A DNA stretch of 50,381 nt from Crocosphaera sp. (GCF_030064895.1 NZ_JASJEB010000113.1:1-50381); one strand, 5' to 3'; positions 32,608-41,662 are shown, counted from the first letter of the stretch. Program-made: numbers and translations. The notes: generated by a model not told the origin, from the letters alone.

Positions 32608-33951
32608 TTAATAAATATCATTGGTTGTTTGATTAAATAAAGGTTGACTAATGGGCATAACCAAAACCTTATCAACACGATTCCCATCCATGTCCATCAC
32701 CTCAAACTTTAAACCTTTCCAATTAAAACTATCGGCAGCTTTTGGAATTTTACCTAAATAAGTAATAACAAATCCCCCCAGAGTATGGAAGTTGCCCTGT
32801 TTTTCTCCAGGAATCATTTTCAGTCTAAATACTTTTTTAAACTCGTCCACTGCTACGGTTCCATCCATTAACCAAGAACCATCCTCTCGACGTACTATAG
32901 AAGGAATAATAGTTTCATCAACGCGAGGAATATCCCCAACGATCGCTTTTAAAATATCATTAATAGTTACTAATCCTTGAATAATCCCGTATTCATCTAC
33001 TACCAAAGCAATATGATTTCCCGTTTGTTGAAATAATTCTAAGACTTTTAATCCCAACGTACTATCAGGAACTAACAAAGGTTGTCCTAAAGATGCTGTT
33101 AAATCAAACTGCTGACAACCTAAACAATTAGATAATAAATTTGTTACATTCACAATACCTAATACTTCCTCTAAACTGCCTTGACAAACCGGAAAACGAG
33201 TATGGGTACTATTAATAATTTTCTGACGATTAATCTCAGCCGAATCTTCTAAATTTAACCAAATAATTTCAGGACGAGTTGTCATTAAACTGCGAACCCG
33301 ACGATCGCCTAATTGCAAAACCCTCTCCACCATCTCATGTTCGACTTCTTCAAACATTCCTGCTTCTTTACCCTGTCTCAACATCACTTTAATTTCTTCT
33401 TCAGTAACAGGGGGTTCACTGATGGTGGTAGTAACACCCAATAAAGACAAAATAAAATCCGTAGACACCCCCAATAAATTAACAATTGGAGCAACTAAAC
33501 GAGAGATATATAACAAGGGAACTGCCATTAATCTAGCAATTCTCTCCGGATTACTCAAAGCTAAACGTTTGGGAACTAATTCTCCGATCACCAGGGATAA
33601 ATAGGTTAAACAGAGGACAACCAAGGTGATAGAAATGGCTTCACTGTGAACGTTTAACCCAGGAACACGCTGTAAAACCACCGTTAGCTGTGCCGATAGG
33701 TTGGCCCCACCATAAACCCCTGCTAAAATACCAATCAAGGTAATACCAATTTGTACCGTCGATAAAATCTGGTTGGGGTCATTAGCTAATTCTAGAGCAA
33801 TTTTTGCCCGTCGATCGCCTTGGAGACTCATTTGTTCTAAACGAATTTTTCGAGAGGAAACTAGGGCTATCTCCGACAGGGCAAAGATAGCATTTAATAA
33901 AATCAACAGAAGGATAACCAGAAGTTCGCTTGCGATCGCAACCATAGACAC
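32608..33951 (-). CDS. CNNM/HlyC-CorC family membrane transporter with CBS pair
   Basis: The 447-aa product has an N-terminal DUF21/CNNM membrane domain (residues ~5-190, four helices: ELLVILLLILLNAIFALSEIALVSSRK..., TVQIGITLIGILAGVYGG), two CBS domains (~215-335; MTTRPEIIWL, NHIALVVDEYGIIQGLVTINDIL) and a C-terminal CorC_HlyC domain (VAVDEFKKVF ... TLGGFVITYLGKIP). Family members export Mg2+ or other divalent ions; the 'hemolysin' name is historical. The start is GTG 33951, with ATG 33945 an equal alternative. Monocistronic. Confidence 0.93.
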   Translation of the reverse strand: MSMVAIASELLVILLLILLNAIFALSEIALVSSRKIRLEQMSLQGDRRAKIALELANDPNQILSTVQIGITLIGILAGVYGGANLSAQLTVVLQRVPGLNVHSEAISITLVVLCLTYLSLVIGELVPKRLALSNPERIARLMAVPLLYISRLVAPIVNLLGVSTDFILSLLGVTTTISEPPVTEEEIKVMLRQGKEAGMFEEVEHEMVERVLQLGDRRVRSLMTTRPEIIWLNLEDSAEINRQKIINSTHTRFPVCQGSLEEVLGIVNVTNLLSNCLGCQQFDLTASLGQPLLVPDSTLGLKVLELFQQTGNHIALVVDEYGIIQGLVTINDILKAIVGDIPRVDETIIPSIVRREDGSWLMDGTVAVDEFKKVFRLKMIPGEKQGNFHTLGGFVITYLGKIPKAADSFNWKGLKFEVMDMDGNRVDKVLVMPISQPLFNQTTNDIY

Positions 33952-34163
33952 TTGATCTCAGCTTGGGTTCAAGATAGCTGACCATTTCTAGTATTAACTA
34001 TTAATCCCCGAAAAACAGGGTGATTCTCAGTTAAATTTTTATGAAGTCCTGACATTTCTCTGAAAAAAAAGTAACAATAGATACAGAAAGTATTTAAAAA
34101 TTTCTCAACTTTCTCGTCCAACTAGGGAAAGATGGAGAAAAAGCGATCGGAGGAAAATCAATT

Positions 34164-34346
34164 ATGAAACTGTCATTTCGTGGAATCAGCTATAATCATG
34201 ACCATGTCACCTTAAAAACCACTAACACAGAGTTTGAAGGAACCTATAGGGGTATCCACTGGAAAAATCATCCTTGTACTTCATCTCGTCATGATCATGG
34301 AATTAAACGTATGACCTATAGGGGTATCCATTATCTACAAAATTAA
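34164..34346 (+). CDS. DUF4278 protein
   Basis: The 60-aa product carries three copies of the family motif: FRGISY at the start, YRGIHW mid-way and YRGIHY at the end. DUF4278 is almost confined to cyanobacteria and has no known function. It is followed after 31 bp by a hypothetical gene on the same strand. Confidence 0.9.
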   Translation: MKLSFRGISYNHDHVTLKTTNTEFEGTYRGIHWKNHPCTSSRHDHGIKRMTYRGIHYLQN

Positions 34347-34377
34347 TTTTTTTATTTTCTAAATTTCTTGGGGAAAG

Positions 34378-34785
34378 ATGAATATGGAATTTTCAGAACG
34401 TGGTTTTGTGGAACATAATCAATCAAATGCTTTGGACCTCAGTTATGAAACCGTAATGCAAAGACACAATAGGCAAAAATGGCAATATCAATATCCTAGA
34501 CATATTAGACCCCATTTTTCTAGTTTATCGAAACAGGAAAAAATGACTAATTATGCTCTTGAATCTCAAGTTATCATTCCCCAAGTTTCAGAAGGTCAAA
34601 TTTGTCCTATTTCCGCAAAACCTACTGAAAAATTGACTGTTAATGAAGTTAACAAAATTCACTTACAAAACCTTTGTCGAAACTTAGAAAGAAGACTAAA
34701 AAACGCCAAATTTAAAAGAGATGAATGGTTAATTAGTTTCTTAGAAAAAAAAGTTGAACAAATGGGCGAATTATGTATTATTTAG
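34378..34785 (+). CDS. Hypothetical 135-aa protein
   Basis: The product (MNMEFSERGFVEHNQSNALDLSYETVMQRHNRQKWQYQYPRHIRP) is hydrophilic, with a C-terminal basic helix (NLCRNLERRLKNAKFKRDEWLISFLEKKVEQMG). I recognise no domain. Codon use matches its neighbours and it follows the DUF4278 gene closely, so it is probably real and cotranscribed. Confidence 0.65.
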   Translation: MNMEFSERGFVEHNQSNALDLSYETVMQRHNRQKWQYQYPRHIRPHFSSLSKQEKMTNYALESQVIIPQVSEGQICPISAKPTEKLTVNEVNKIHLQNLCRNLERRLKNAKFKRDEWLISFLEKKVEQMGELCII

Positions 34786-34793
34786 TAACTATT

Positions 34794-34814
34794 CAGCTAT
34801 CAGCTATCAGCTTA
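34794..34814 (+). repeat. Heptamer array CAGCTAT x3
   Basis: CAGCTAT, CAGCTAT, CAGCTTA immediately after the hypothetical gene. Confidence 0.88.
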
Positions 34815-34864
34815 GTTTCTGGATTAACTAAATGCTGAAAACTGAAGGCTGAATGCTTAATTAA

Positions 34865-35335
34865 TTAATTTTTTCTAGCTTCTTGTCTAGCGTTACGCCA
34901 TGCTTTAAGGGTACGGCCTAAATTTTCAGTAAATTCCTGCCATCCCCATAAACTCCCAACCTGGTTTTCATCCCAAGAGGCGGAAAATATACCATAACTT
35001 AATCCTAAGACTCCTAAACCAAATAATCCTAGACTAATTGCACCCACAACAGAATTAGGAATATCTAACAAGTCATGACTAACAACCCAATAGAAAACAA
35101 AAAATGAGGACATTCCTAACCCAGTAGGAATACCTGAAAAAATGGCCATACGTTTGATCATTCTTTGACTAACGCTGTCAGGTATAACACTTAAACTGGC
35201 ATCATCGGAGCGTTTTTTGGTTCTTTGAGAACTTTTAACAGACTTTTTAACAGTTTCTTTGGTTTTCTGTTGTTTCTTCTTTTTTTTCTGACCAGGTTCA
35301 AAGGGAAGGGTGTTTCTTGAGGAATTATCTGGCAT
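34865..35335 (-). CDS. PAM68-like photosystem II assembly protein
   Basis: The 156-aa product has a very basic N-terminus (KKKKKQQKTKETVKKSVKSSQRTKKRS), then VIPDSVSQRMIKRMAIFSGIPTGLGMSSFFVFYWVV (first transmembrane helix) and VVGAISLGLFGLGVLGLSYGIFSASWDE (second), and a conserved end (GWQEFTENLGRTLKAWRNARQEARK). This is the PAM68/DUF3464 family, which aids early PSII assembly at the D1 module and CP47 insertion in thylakoids. A 15-bp perfect hairpin lies 30 bp upstream. Confidence 0.93.
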   Translation of the reverse strand: MPDNSSRNTLPFEPGQKKKKKQQKTKETVKKSVKSSQRTKKRSDDASLSVIPDSVSQRMIKRMAIFSGIPTGLGMSSFFVFYWVVSHDLLDIPNSVVGAISLGLFGLGVLGLSYGIFSASWDENQVGSLWGWQEFTENLGRTLKAWRNARQEARKN

Positions 35336-35364
35336 AAGTTTTAAAATGAAATTATAGATTATAA

Positions 35365-35401
35365 GGTGTGTTGTTAATCAAAATGTGATTAACAACACAC
35401 C
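35365..35401. promoter_or_regulatory. Perfect 15-bp hairpin between pam68-like and DUF4079 genes
   Basis: GGTGTGTTGTTAATC (35365-35379) pairs exactly with GATTAACAACACACC (35387-35401), 7-nt loop. Lying 30 bp before the pam68 start, it could be a 5'-leader structure, an operator, or a terminator of an upstream minus-strand transcript. No long T tract follows on either strand. Confidence 0.6.
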
Positions 35402-35628
35402 TGTGTTAATTTTAACCCACTGTAGCGACTATAGCTGTGGTATCTCAAAATATCCTTGTTAGTTCTGTTAGCTATATAATCAACTGCTTATTATTTTCTC
35501 ATAAAATTTTAAGCCAATATTCTTATAGTTTAGAGTATGTAGTTTTTACGGTAACAGAGGTTTCTAACCTGTACAAGTCCCTCGTTTATGCTACAGTTAA
35601 TTATTAAGTATTGATAGTCGGATCAATT

Positions 35629-36327
35629 ATGACACCTGTCGATTTTCTCATCATTATTCATCCCGCATTAGCCGTTATTTTTGTTTTTCCTTTGATTGGA
35701 ATTGTTTCTTATTATTCCTGGCAAACCCGTCAAAGACGTTTAGCTGTTGCTAATAAACAGAAAAGTAAAATACCTCCTATTGTCGGACCAGAACACGTTA
35801 AAATAGGCCGTTGGTTATCGAGTGCAGTGGTAGCAGTTACCTTGTTTGGACTCGCTCGTCCCATTGGGGAAAATCTTATTAAAATTGGGACAAATATTAT
35901 TGAAAATCAGATGTGGTCTGCTAATTTTATACAATTTATAAAATTTGTTTTCCTAATTATTTTCTTAATCTTAATGTTTGTTTTAACGGCTGTTTCTCTC
36001 TATTTTCTTCATAATGCTAGAGAAGCAAAATGGCGAGGAACCTTTGCCACTTTAACCAGCATGGGAATTATTATTTTAGGGTGTCAAGATGGGGTGTTTC
36101 GTCGGACTAATGAATGGTATGTTTCCCATTATTATTACGGGATAATTGCTTCTTTATTAATGATTATTTCCTTGGCAGTTATTAACGAAATTTATACAGA
36201 TAAGTCAAACCGTTGGCGAAATGCTCATATTATTCTTAATTGTTTTGCCCTTTTACTATTTATGGGACAGGGTATAACCGGAGCTAGGGATTTACTGGAA
36301 ATTGGCAAATATAAATTGGGAGGATAA
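35629..36327 (+). CDS. DUF4079 membrane protein
   Basis: The ~232-aa product has about six hydrophobic helices, beginning MTPVDFLIIIHPALAVIFVFPLIGIVSYYSWQTRQRR, with GPEHVKIGRWLSSAVVAVTLFGLARP, and WYVSHYYYGIIASLLMI near the end. The HPxLAV start, the H-x-K/GRWL loop and the late SHYYYG histidine fit DUF4079, a cyanobacterial/plastid family with cytochrome-b561-like helices. I take ATG 35629 over TTG 35611. Function unknown. Confidence 0.85.
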   Translation: MTPVDFLIIIHPALAVIFVFPLIGIVSYYSWQTRQRRLAVANKQKSKIPPIVGPEHVKIGRWLSSAVVAVTLFGLARPIGENLIKIGTNIIENQMWSANFIQFIKFVFLIIFLILMFVLTAVSLYFLHNAREAKWRGTFATLTSMGIIILGCQDGVFRRTNEWYVSHYYYGIIASLLMIISLAVINEIYTDKSNRWRNAHIILNCFALLLFMGQGITGARDLLEIGKYKLGG

Positions 36328-36364
36328 GACAGGGGTAGGGGTGACGGGGTGTAATAAGATAACT

Positions 36365-36396
36365 CTCCCAGTCTCCCAGTCTCCCAGTCTCCCAGT
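36365..36396 (+). repeat. Octamer array CTCCCAGT x4
   Basis: Four perfect 8-bp units between the DUF4079 gene and the convergent sigA. A related octamer series (AGTCCCCC) occurs near 45470. Confidence 0.92.
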
Positions 36397-36409
36397 CTCC
36401 GGTGTCTCC

Positions 36410-37654
36410 CTAACGGATATATTCTTTGAGAATACTATTACGGTTAGGATGACGTAACTTCCGTAACGCTTTGGCTTCGATTTGACGAATGCGTTCACGG
36501 GTAACATTGAAAATCTGACCGATTTCCTCTAGGGTTTTCATCCGTCCATCGTCTAAACCATAACGTAACCGTAAAACATCTCTTTCCCGAGGACTTAAAG
36601 TATCAAGAACATTCTCTAAATCTTCCCGTAACAGGTTTTTAGAAACCTCATCTTCTGGGGTTTCTCCATCCGCTTCAATAAAATCCCCCAAACGGGAATC
36701 TTCTTCTTTTCCGATGGGGGTTTCTAGAGATATGGGGAGTTGTGCTGATTTAGCGATGAAACGTAACTTCTCAATAGTCATTTCCATGCGAGTGGCAATT
36801 TCTTCCTCAGTAGGTTTGCGACGCATTTCTTGAGAGAGGAGTTTTGTGGTTTTCTTGATACGGGAAATTGTTTCGTAGAGATGCACAGGAAGGCGAATGG
36901 TACGAGACTGATCGGCGATCGCTCTGGTAATAGCTTGACGAATCCACCAAGTGGCATAAGTAGAGAACTTATATCCCTTTTCATGGTCAAATTTTTCCGC
37001 CGCGCGAATCAAACCTAAAGAACCTTCTTGTATCAAATCTTGGAAAGATAAACCACGATTCATGTATTTTTTGGCGATGGACACCACCAACCGGAGGTTA
37101 GAATGAACCATCTTATCCTTTGCCCTGCGTCCCAGATATAATCGACGCTTAAACTTCGGCAGATAGGCTTTAGACTGTTGTTTCCAGGTCTTTTCTAAGT
37201 CCGAGATAATTTCTGCCTTGTTCAACTCAGCAACAATATCAGACCATTTTGGCTCTTTATTTTTTTGAGCGCAAAGCATTTGCTCAATCTGTTCCCATTG
37301 AAAAATTCTCTGGCCCCATTGATCGTCATTGGGTTCTTGATCTAATTCTTCCCATAACGCCTCTCTGATGCGCTCAAGTTGCAGTAAATCAGCAATTTTT
37401 CGAGCCAGTTCAATTTCTTCTTCTGCTCTTAAAAGTCGAATTCGACCTATTTCTTGTAAATAAACCCGAATTGAATCCTCGGTGTAAGGTTTTTTCTTAC
37501 TGGGATCTCGACGACGAGAAGCACTTATCTTGCGCGTTTTTTTGGTTTCTGGTTCAACAATATCATTGCTAGATGTGTCTAGGTCTTCGTCCATAAAGAA
37601 TGGTACTTCTATCTGGGATTCATTAAGGGTTAATAGGTCGTTAGCCTGCGTCAT
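36410..37654 (-). CDS. sigA: Principal RNA polymerase sigma factor, group 1
   Basis: The 414-aa product contains region 1.2 ([28 protein letters not shown]), a ~90-residue cyanobacterial non-conserved spacer, region 2 ([26 protein letters not shown] ... [14 protein letters not shown]), region 3 and region 4 with the helix-turn-helix ([30 protein letters not shown]). The C-terminus [10 protein letters not shown] and the acidic N-terminus with a basic [10 protein letters not shown] patch are typical of group 1 sigma factors. It directs housekeeping transcription. A ~550-bp upstream gap may carry complex regulation and a possible 27-codon ORF. Confidence 0.95.
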   Translation of the reverse strand: MTQANDLLTLNESQIEVPFFMDEDLDTSSNDIVEPETKKTRKISASRRRDPSKKKPYTEDSIRVYLQEIGRIRLLRAEEEIELARKIADLLQLERIREALWEELDQEPNDDQWGQRIFQWEQIEQMLCAQKNKEPKWSDIVAELNKAEIISDLEKTWKQQSKAYLPKFKRRLYLGRRAKDKMVHSNLRLVVSIAKKYMNRGLSFQDLIQEGSLGLIRAAEKFDHEKGYKFSTYATWWIRQAITRAIADQSRTIRLPVHLYETISRIKKTTKLLSQEMRRKPTEEEIATRMEMTIEKLRFIAKSAQLPISLETPIGKEEDSRLGDFIEADGETPEDEVSKNLLREDLENVLDTLSPRERDVLRLRYGLDDGRMKTLEEIGQIFNVTRERIRQIEAKALRKLRHPNRNSILKEYIR

Positions 37655-38205
37655 GCCGTTTTCCTCTTGCTCCTTCGATGCAAAATTAGAAGTGATGGTA
37701 AATTATCAGTTGATTTAGTTGGATGAGTCTTCACCAACCATTTTCAGGATAGAGTCAATTTTCTTGAATAGTGCGAGATCGTAGAGTTTCTTGGCCATGG
37801 GTGTTTGTTCACTCCATTGTCATCAAAACCTAACAATTCTCACTCAAGAAAATGAAATACTTATCCGATTGTAGCCTCGATTACTAAAAATCGGGGACAG
37901 TTTTTGCTTTAATGTCATCAAGATTCTGTAAATCTTGACTGAGATCAGCCTAAATCCAGGGTTAAACAGTTTAACTCAGAGTTTAAACCTTATACTATTC
38001 TAGGCCGATTTTCTCCCAAACATTAAGTAATGATCAGTTTGGTCGATTAAGCAAAAGTGGTACTTTTGTTTTTTAGAGAGAGTGCAATTTAGTCCTTTTA
38101 CTCATACGTTAGCAAAGTTTTTCAGCTATCGCTCTCTTTTAATCCAAAAAACAGGGATTAAATATCAAAGTTTGATGACGATCTGTTAAATATAAAATTT
38201 TTCTA
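37655..38205. other. Long intergenic region upstream of sigA
   Basis: This 551-bp gap lies between sigA and the downstream DUF2752 cluster, both on the minus strand. It must contain the sigA promoters and leader. Apart from a 27-codon ORF at 37715-37798 I see no gene, no tRNA and no clear terminator; I could not place promoter boxes with confidence. Confidence 0.55.
37715..37798 (-). CDS. Possible 27-codon leader ORF upstream of sigA
   Basis: ATG 37798 to TAA 37715 encodes MAKKLYDLALFKKIDSILKM then VGEDSSN. The product is amphipathic and the codons look used, but the ribosome-binding site (GGAG) is ~13 bp away. It ends 60 bp before the sigA start, so it could be a leader peptide or simply chance. 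Confidence 0.35.
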   Translation of the reverse strand: MAKKLYDLALFKKIDSILKMVGEDSSN

Positions 38206-38721
38206 TCAGTTACCAACTAACAGTGACCAGTTACCAGTTAAAATCCACTGTATAACAGGAGAGTTCAGGAAAGGTTGGGATAATTCTCCTCTTTCCCATA
38301 AGCTTTGTAGTCTAGTTCCATGATAACCTAATACAATTAACAAAAAAAATGTTTGGTAGTTTGGGTTTTTAATGATTTTTATATAAGGGTTTGATAACTC
38401 TTTATTGCTAATAATTTCTTTGATTAAATGGTAAGTTAAAGTCAAAAAGATAATAAAAAAAATAGGTCCAAATAAATTAAATTCGATAGCTTTTGAGAGA
38501 TTTATTTGAACTATTGCTTTAAATGAGCGAGTTAGTCCCCAACCAGGACAAGGAACTCCCAAATAATATAACAATGGACATCCTGGCAAGGGTATTTTTA
38601 TGCCCAAACTACTTAAATAGCTGACTAAAATTGGAATAAATAAAACTAATAATTGAATCACCTTTCCTCTTCTTTCTTTAGCAGATAAGCATCTATAATT
38701 TTTTGTTTTTTTAGATGTCAT
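38206..38721 (-). CDS. DUF2752 membrane protein
   Basis: From ATG 38721 the ~171-aa product has several transmembrane helices and the DUF2752 signature PGCPLLYYLGVPCPGWGLTRSF (two cysteine-proline pairs and a GLTR motif). The open frame extends 16 codons upstream, overlapping the preceding gene. Its C-terminal residues (TGNWSLLVGN) are encoded by a heptamer array at 38207-38241, so the array has been captured as coding sequence. It is the third gene of a minus-strand cluster with DUF5684-like and a 65-aa membrane protein. Role unknown. Confidence 0.85.
   Translation of the reverse strand: MTSKKTKNYRCLSAKERRGKVIQLLVLFIPILVSYLSSLGIKIPLPGCPLLYYLGVPCPGWGLTRSFKAIVQINLSKAIEFNLFGPIFFIIFLTLTYHLIKEIISNKELSNPYIKIIKNPNYQTFFLLIVLGYHGTRLQSLWERGELSQPFLNSPVIQWILTGNWSLLVGN
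38207..38241 (+). repeat. Heptamer array (CAGTTAC-type), five units
   Basis: CAGTTAC, CAACTAA, CAGTGAC, CAGTTAC, CAGTTAA. The array overlaps the end of the DUF2752 gene on the other strand. Confidence 0.85.
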
Positions 38722-38737
38722 TTTCTCAAAAAATAAT

Positions 38738-38935
38738 CTAGTGTCTACTGCTAAACAAGTCCTGACCAAAACAAGTCAAATAAATAATAACAGTCATTAA
38801 TTGTTGAAAGAAAACTAACTGAATGGTTCTGAGCAAAAAGTTTACTTCAGATTGAGAATAGGCTGCCATTGATCCCCCTGCTAAGATGGCAATTAGAATA
38901 AGAAAAATGACCTTTCTATACTTTAATTTCATCAT
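38738..38935 (-). CDS. 65-aa membrane-anchored hypothetical protein
   Basis: From ATG 38935 (GAGG about 8 bp upstream) the product is MMKLKYRKVIFLILIAILAGGSMAAYSQSEVNF, a signal-anchor helix, followed by a second hydrophobic stretch (IQLVFFQQLMTVIIYLTCF). It lies 31 bp after the DUF5684-like gene and 16 bp before the DUF2752 start, suggesting a three-gene operon. No family recognised. Confidence 0.65.
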   Translation of the reverse strand: MMKLKYRKVIFLILIAILAGGSMAAYSQSEVNFLLRTIQLVFFQQLMTVIIYLTCFGQDLFSSRH

Positions 38936-38966
38936 AAATGACCTCGATATAATAATTGAATAACAA

Positions 38967-39341
38967 TTAACCATAAGCGAAATATCCTAAGATAAATACA
39001 CTAAAACAAGGCAAAAGTAGTAATAGCCAAGGGGATTTGTTTATCTTTTTACAAATGTTCACCCAAGAGATAATTAATTTAACGACAGCAACAATATTAA
39101 CACAAGGAATACAAGCCAAAATTGTCCATAGGAGGGGATTTTCTTCATCTCCTGCCTGAAAGTTTGCATAGGTTCCCAGAATAGGAATAAAAGCAAACCA
39201 CGGGTTTTCAACCCCACATTTTTCATAAATTTTAAAACAGAAAAAAGCACTTGCAAAATAGATAATAATAGAAATTATACCGGACAATGCAGAAGAACCA
39301 TCAGAACCCGATGAGGATTGCGCTAAAATTAAAGGTAACAT
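38967..39341 (-). CDS. DUF5684-like small membrane protein
   Basis: The 124-aa protein has a short polar, Ser/Gly-rich N-terminus (QSSSGSDGSSALSG), then IISIIIYFASAFFCFKIYEKCG, a WFAFIPILGTYANFQ loop, LWTILACIPCVNIVAVVKLIISW, and LLLLLPCFSVFILGYFAYG. The KIYEKCGxxxPWFAFIPI pattern fits DUF5684, proteins of unknown function. First gene of a cluster with a 65-aa protein and DUF2752. Confidence 0.75.
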   Translation of the reverse strand: MLPLILAQSSSGSDGSSALSGIISIIIYFASAFFCFKIYEKCGVENPWFAFIPILGTYANFQAGDEENPLLWTILACIPCVNIVAVVKLIISWVNICKKINKSPWLLLLLPCFSVFILGYFAYG

Positions 39342-39435
39342 TATTTTAACTTTTCATTAATTAAGACGACTTACACATAGTAAATGTAGTTTTTGGTAAC
39401 ATACTTGAAAATTTATCTTCTTTAAAGATTAAAAC

Positions 39436-40155
39436 CTATTTACTATAAATACTTCCGTCTGGCATAATTGTACCCCTTAAATCAGCATTGGTTAAAATCG
39501 TTCCAGTTAAGTCTGCATTCCTTAAATTACTGTTAACTAAAATAGCATTACTAAGGTCAGCATAACTCAAATCAGCCTCTTCTAAATTGGCTTCTGTTAA
39601 ATCAGTGGGAAAGGGTGATTTATAGGGTTCTGGTGTTAATTTTGCTCGGCATAATCTTGCCCCTGATAAATTTGTTTGATACAATAAAGCTGAACTTAAG
39701 TTGGCATAAGATAAGTCTGCTTGGCTTAAATTTGCTTGTCCTAAATTGGTTCTTCTCTCAGAAGTGGGACGCAGATCCACTTCATATAAAATAGCCCCTA
39801 ATAATAAGGCATCTGTTAAATTTGCCCCACATAAACTAGCCTTACTCAAATAAGCATTAGTTAAGTTAGCGTCAACCAGTTTGGCCCCACTGAGATCGGC
39901 ATCTCTTAATATAGCCTCAGATAAGTCTGCATCTCTTAGGTCGGTTCCCCAGAGAATAGACTCGCTCAAGTTAACTTTTTTAAAGTTTGCTTGACAAAAA
40001 ACACTTTTTCCTAACCGAGATTGTCGTAAATCGGCTCCTTGAAAATCCACACCTGAAAGATTAATATCAATTAAATCTGCTTCTCTGAGAACAATATTCT
40101 GAAATTTTCTGATCCCAAGACGATATTTATCCAGTAATTCTTTTAATTGCATCAT
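39436..40155 (-). CDS. Pentapeptide-repeat protein
   Basis: The 239-aa product is built of ~35 A(D/N)LXX pentapeptides (for example DLSGADLVDANLTNAYL-type runs) from about residue 25 to the end, broken by two short insertions (LRPTSERRTNLG and TPEPYKSPFPTDLTE). This folds as a right-handed quadrilateral beta-helix. Such proteins are abundant in cyanobacteria and mostly of unknown function; some mimic DNA and bind gyrase. No signal peptide, so it is probably cytoplasmic. Monocistronic. Confidence 0.95.
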   Translation of the reverse strand: MMQLKELLDKYRLGIRKFQNIVLREADLIDINLSGVDFQGADLRQSRLGKSVFCQANFKKVNLSESILWGTDLRDADLSEAILRDADLSGAKLVDANLTNAYLSKASLCGANLTDALLLGAILYEVDLRPTSERRTNLGQANLSQADLSYANLSSALLYQTNLSGARLCRAKLTPEPYKSPFPTDLTEANLEEADLSYADLSNAILVNSNLRNADLTGTILTNADLRGTIMPDGSIYSK

Positions 40156-40324
40156 TTATCTCCCTTTTTATTCTTTTTTGATTGTAATCTTAACCGAGTT
40201 GAAACCAGAGTTTTCTTTGACTTCATTTAATTTACAACTATTTCGTAATATAAGAACATAGCATTAATTAAGGTATAATTAAAAATCATAATATGTCCAC
40301 ATAGTTGGTTACCTAGATAACAAT

Positions 40325-40732
40325 ATGGCAAAAATAACCACGTCAAAATACCCTATAAAGACGACATTATTAACAAACGAAGAGATTTGTAACTTATCTC
40401 CTGCTGCGTTGGCCATGGTTGCTGATTTTTTTAAAGTGTTATCAGAAATGAGTCGCTTACAAATTATTTGTGCTTTAAAAGATGGGGAAAAAAATGTTTC
40501 TGAAATCATTGAAATAACTAAGTTGGGACAAGCAAATGTATCTAAACATTTAAAAGTATTAACCCAGGCAGGAATTGTTACTAGAACTCAAGAAGGTGTC
40601 AATGTTTTTTATGCGATCGCTAATCCTTTAGTGTTTTCTTTATGTGATCTAGTTTGTAATTCTATCGCTACACAATTAGAACAACAAAATCAACAATTAG
40701 AGTCACTAAAAAGTTTTAAAAAGTTATTTTAA
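40325..40732 (+). CDS. ArsR/SmtB-family transcriptional regulator
   Basis: The 135-aa product has the ArsR winged helix: DFFKVLSEMSRLQIICALKDGEKNVSEIIEITKLGQANVSKHLKVLTQAGIVTRTQEGVNVFYAIANP. The classic ELCVCD metal site is absent (NVSEIIEIT instead), so the signal is unknown; C-terminal LCDLVCNSI supplies two cysteines that might sense redox or metal. It is followed after ~70 bp by plsC. It is not adjacent to a metal exporter. Confidence 0.92.
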   Translation: MAKITTSKYPIKTTLLTNEEICNLSPAALAMVADFFKVLSEMSRLQIICALKDGEKNVSEIIEITKLGQANVSKHLKVLTQAGIVTRTQEGVNVFYAIANPLVFSLCDLVCNSIATQLEQQNQQLESLKSFKKLF

Positions 40733-40805
40733 ATTAACTTCTAAGACTCGTAAATTTTCTTCATTTATATTCTAAAATAGTAATCTAGTAATCTTGTCAA
40801 AAATT

Positions 40806-41456
40806 ATGGAAAATAGCGAATTCAACGAAAGAGAACCTATTTCTAGTTTAATCCTATATTATTTATTTAAAGGGACTATTATTGCCCCCATGTGTTACGG
40901 TTACTTTCGGGGACGGGTTTATGGTCAGGAAAATGTACCTAAAAAGTATCCTTTAGTGGTAGTAAGTAATCATGCAAGTTATTTTGATCCACCCTTATTA
41001 GCATCTTGTATCGGTCGTCCCGTGGCTTTTATGGCCAAAGAAGAGTTATTCAAAGTACCTTTACTCAAAGAAGGTATACGCTTATATGGAGCTTATCCCG
41101 TCAAACGAGGAGCCGGTGATCGCAGTGCCATTCGTTCCGCTTTAACGGCCTTAAAAGATGGTTGGTTAGTGGGCATTTTTTTACAAGGAACCCGTACCAT
41201 TGATGGTTGTATTGATGATCCCAAACTAGGGGCAGCTATGATCGCAGCTAAGGCACAAGTTCCCCTCTTACCCGTTTCCTTATGGGGAACAGAAAAAATC
41301 TTAAAAAAAGGCTCACCTATTCCCCGTCCCGTTCCCTTAACCATTCGCATTGGGGAAGTCATTCCACCCCCTGAGTCTAATAAACGTCAAGCTCTAGAAA
41401 CTGTCACCGAAAAATGCGCTACAGTTATTAATCAACTCCATGAGTTAGGAAGATAG
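40806..41456 (+). CDS. plsC: 1-acyl-sn-glycerol-3-phosphate acyltransferase
   Basis: The ~216-aa enzyme transfers an acyl group to lysophosphatidate to make phosphatidate at the membrane. Motif I is SNHASYFDPP (NHxxxxD), motif II is near KRGAGDRSAIRSAL, motif III is FLQGTRT, in which Gln replaces the usual Glu of EGTR, and motif IV is the VPLLPVSLWG segment. The Gln-for-Glu change is seen in some cyanobacterial members. ATG 40806 and TTG 40794 are both possible; neither has a strong ribosome-binding site. Confidence 0.88.
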   Translation: MENSEFNEREPISSLILYYLFKGTIIAPMCYGYFRGRVYGQENVPKKYPLVVVSNHASYFDPPLLASCIGRPVAFMAKEELFKVPLLKEGIRLYGAYPVKRGAGDRSAIRSALTALKDGWLVGIFLQGTRTIDGCIDDPKLGAAMIAAKAQVPLLPVSLWGTEKILKKGSPIPRPVPLTIRIGEVIPPPESNKRQALETVTEKCATVINQLHELGR

Positions 41457-41662
41457 ATTTAATTATTACTTAACCAGTGATTAATTATTTTAGATATCAA
41501 TAGTAACACAACTTCTAGACTGTATAAATCACTGATAAATACAAAAGTTTAATTCAAAAAAACTCAAAGAAATAGAGTTGCAAGATTAAGATATTGTTTT
41601 GTTTTAGAGTGTATTAAGCAAAATAAGGTAGGTTAATATCGAACAATTAGAATAAAAGAATA

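Noticed and set aside
37799-38205. Search for tRNA or small-RNA genes in the largest gaps
   Set aside because: No cloverleaf with a TTCGA loop and no structured GC-rich segment was found here or in the other gaps.
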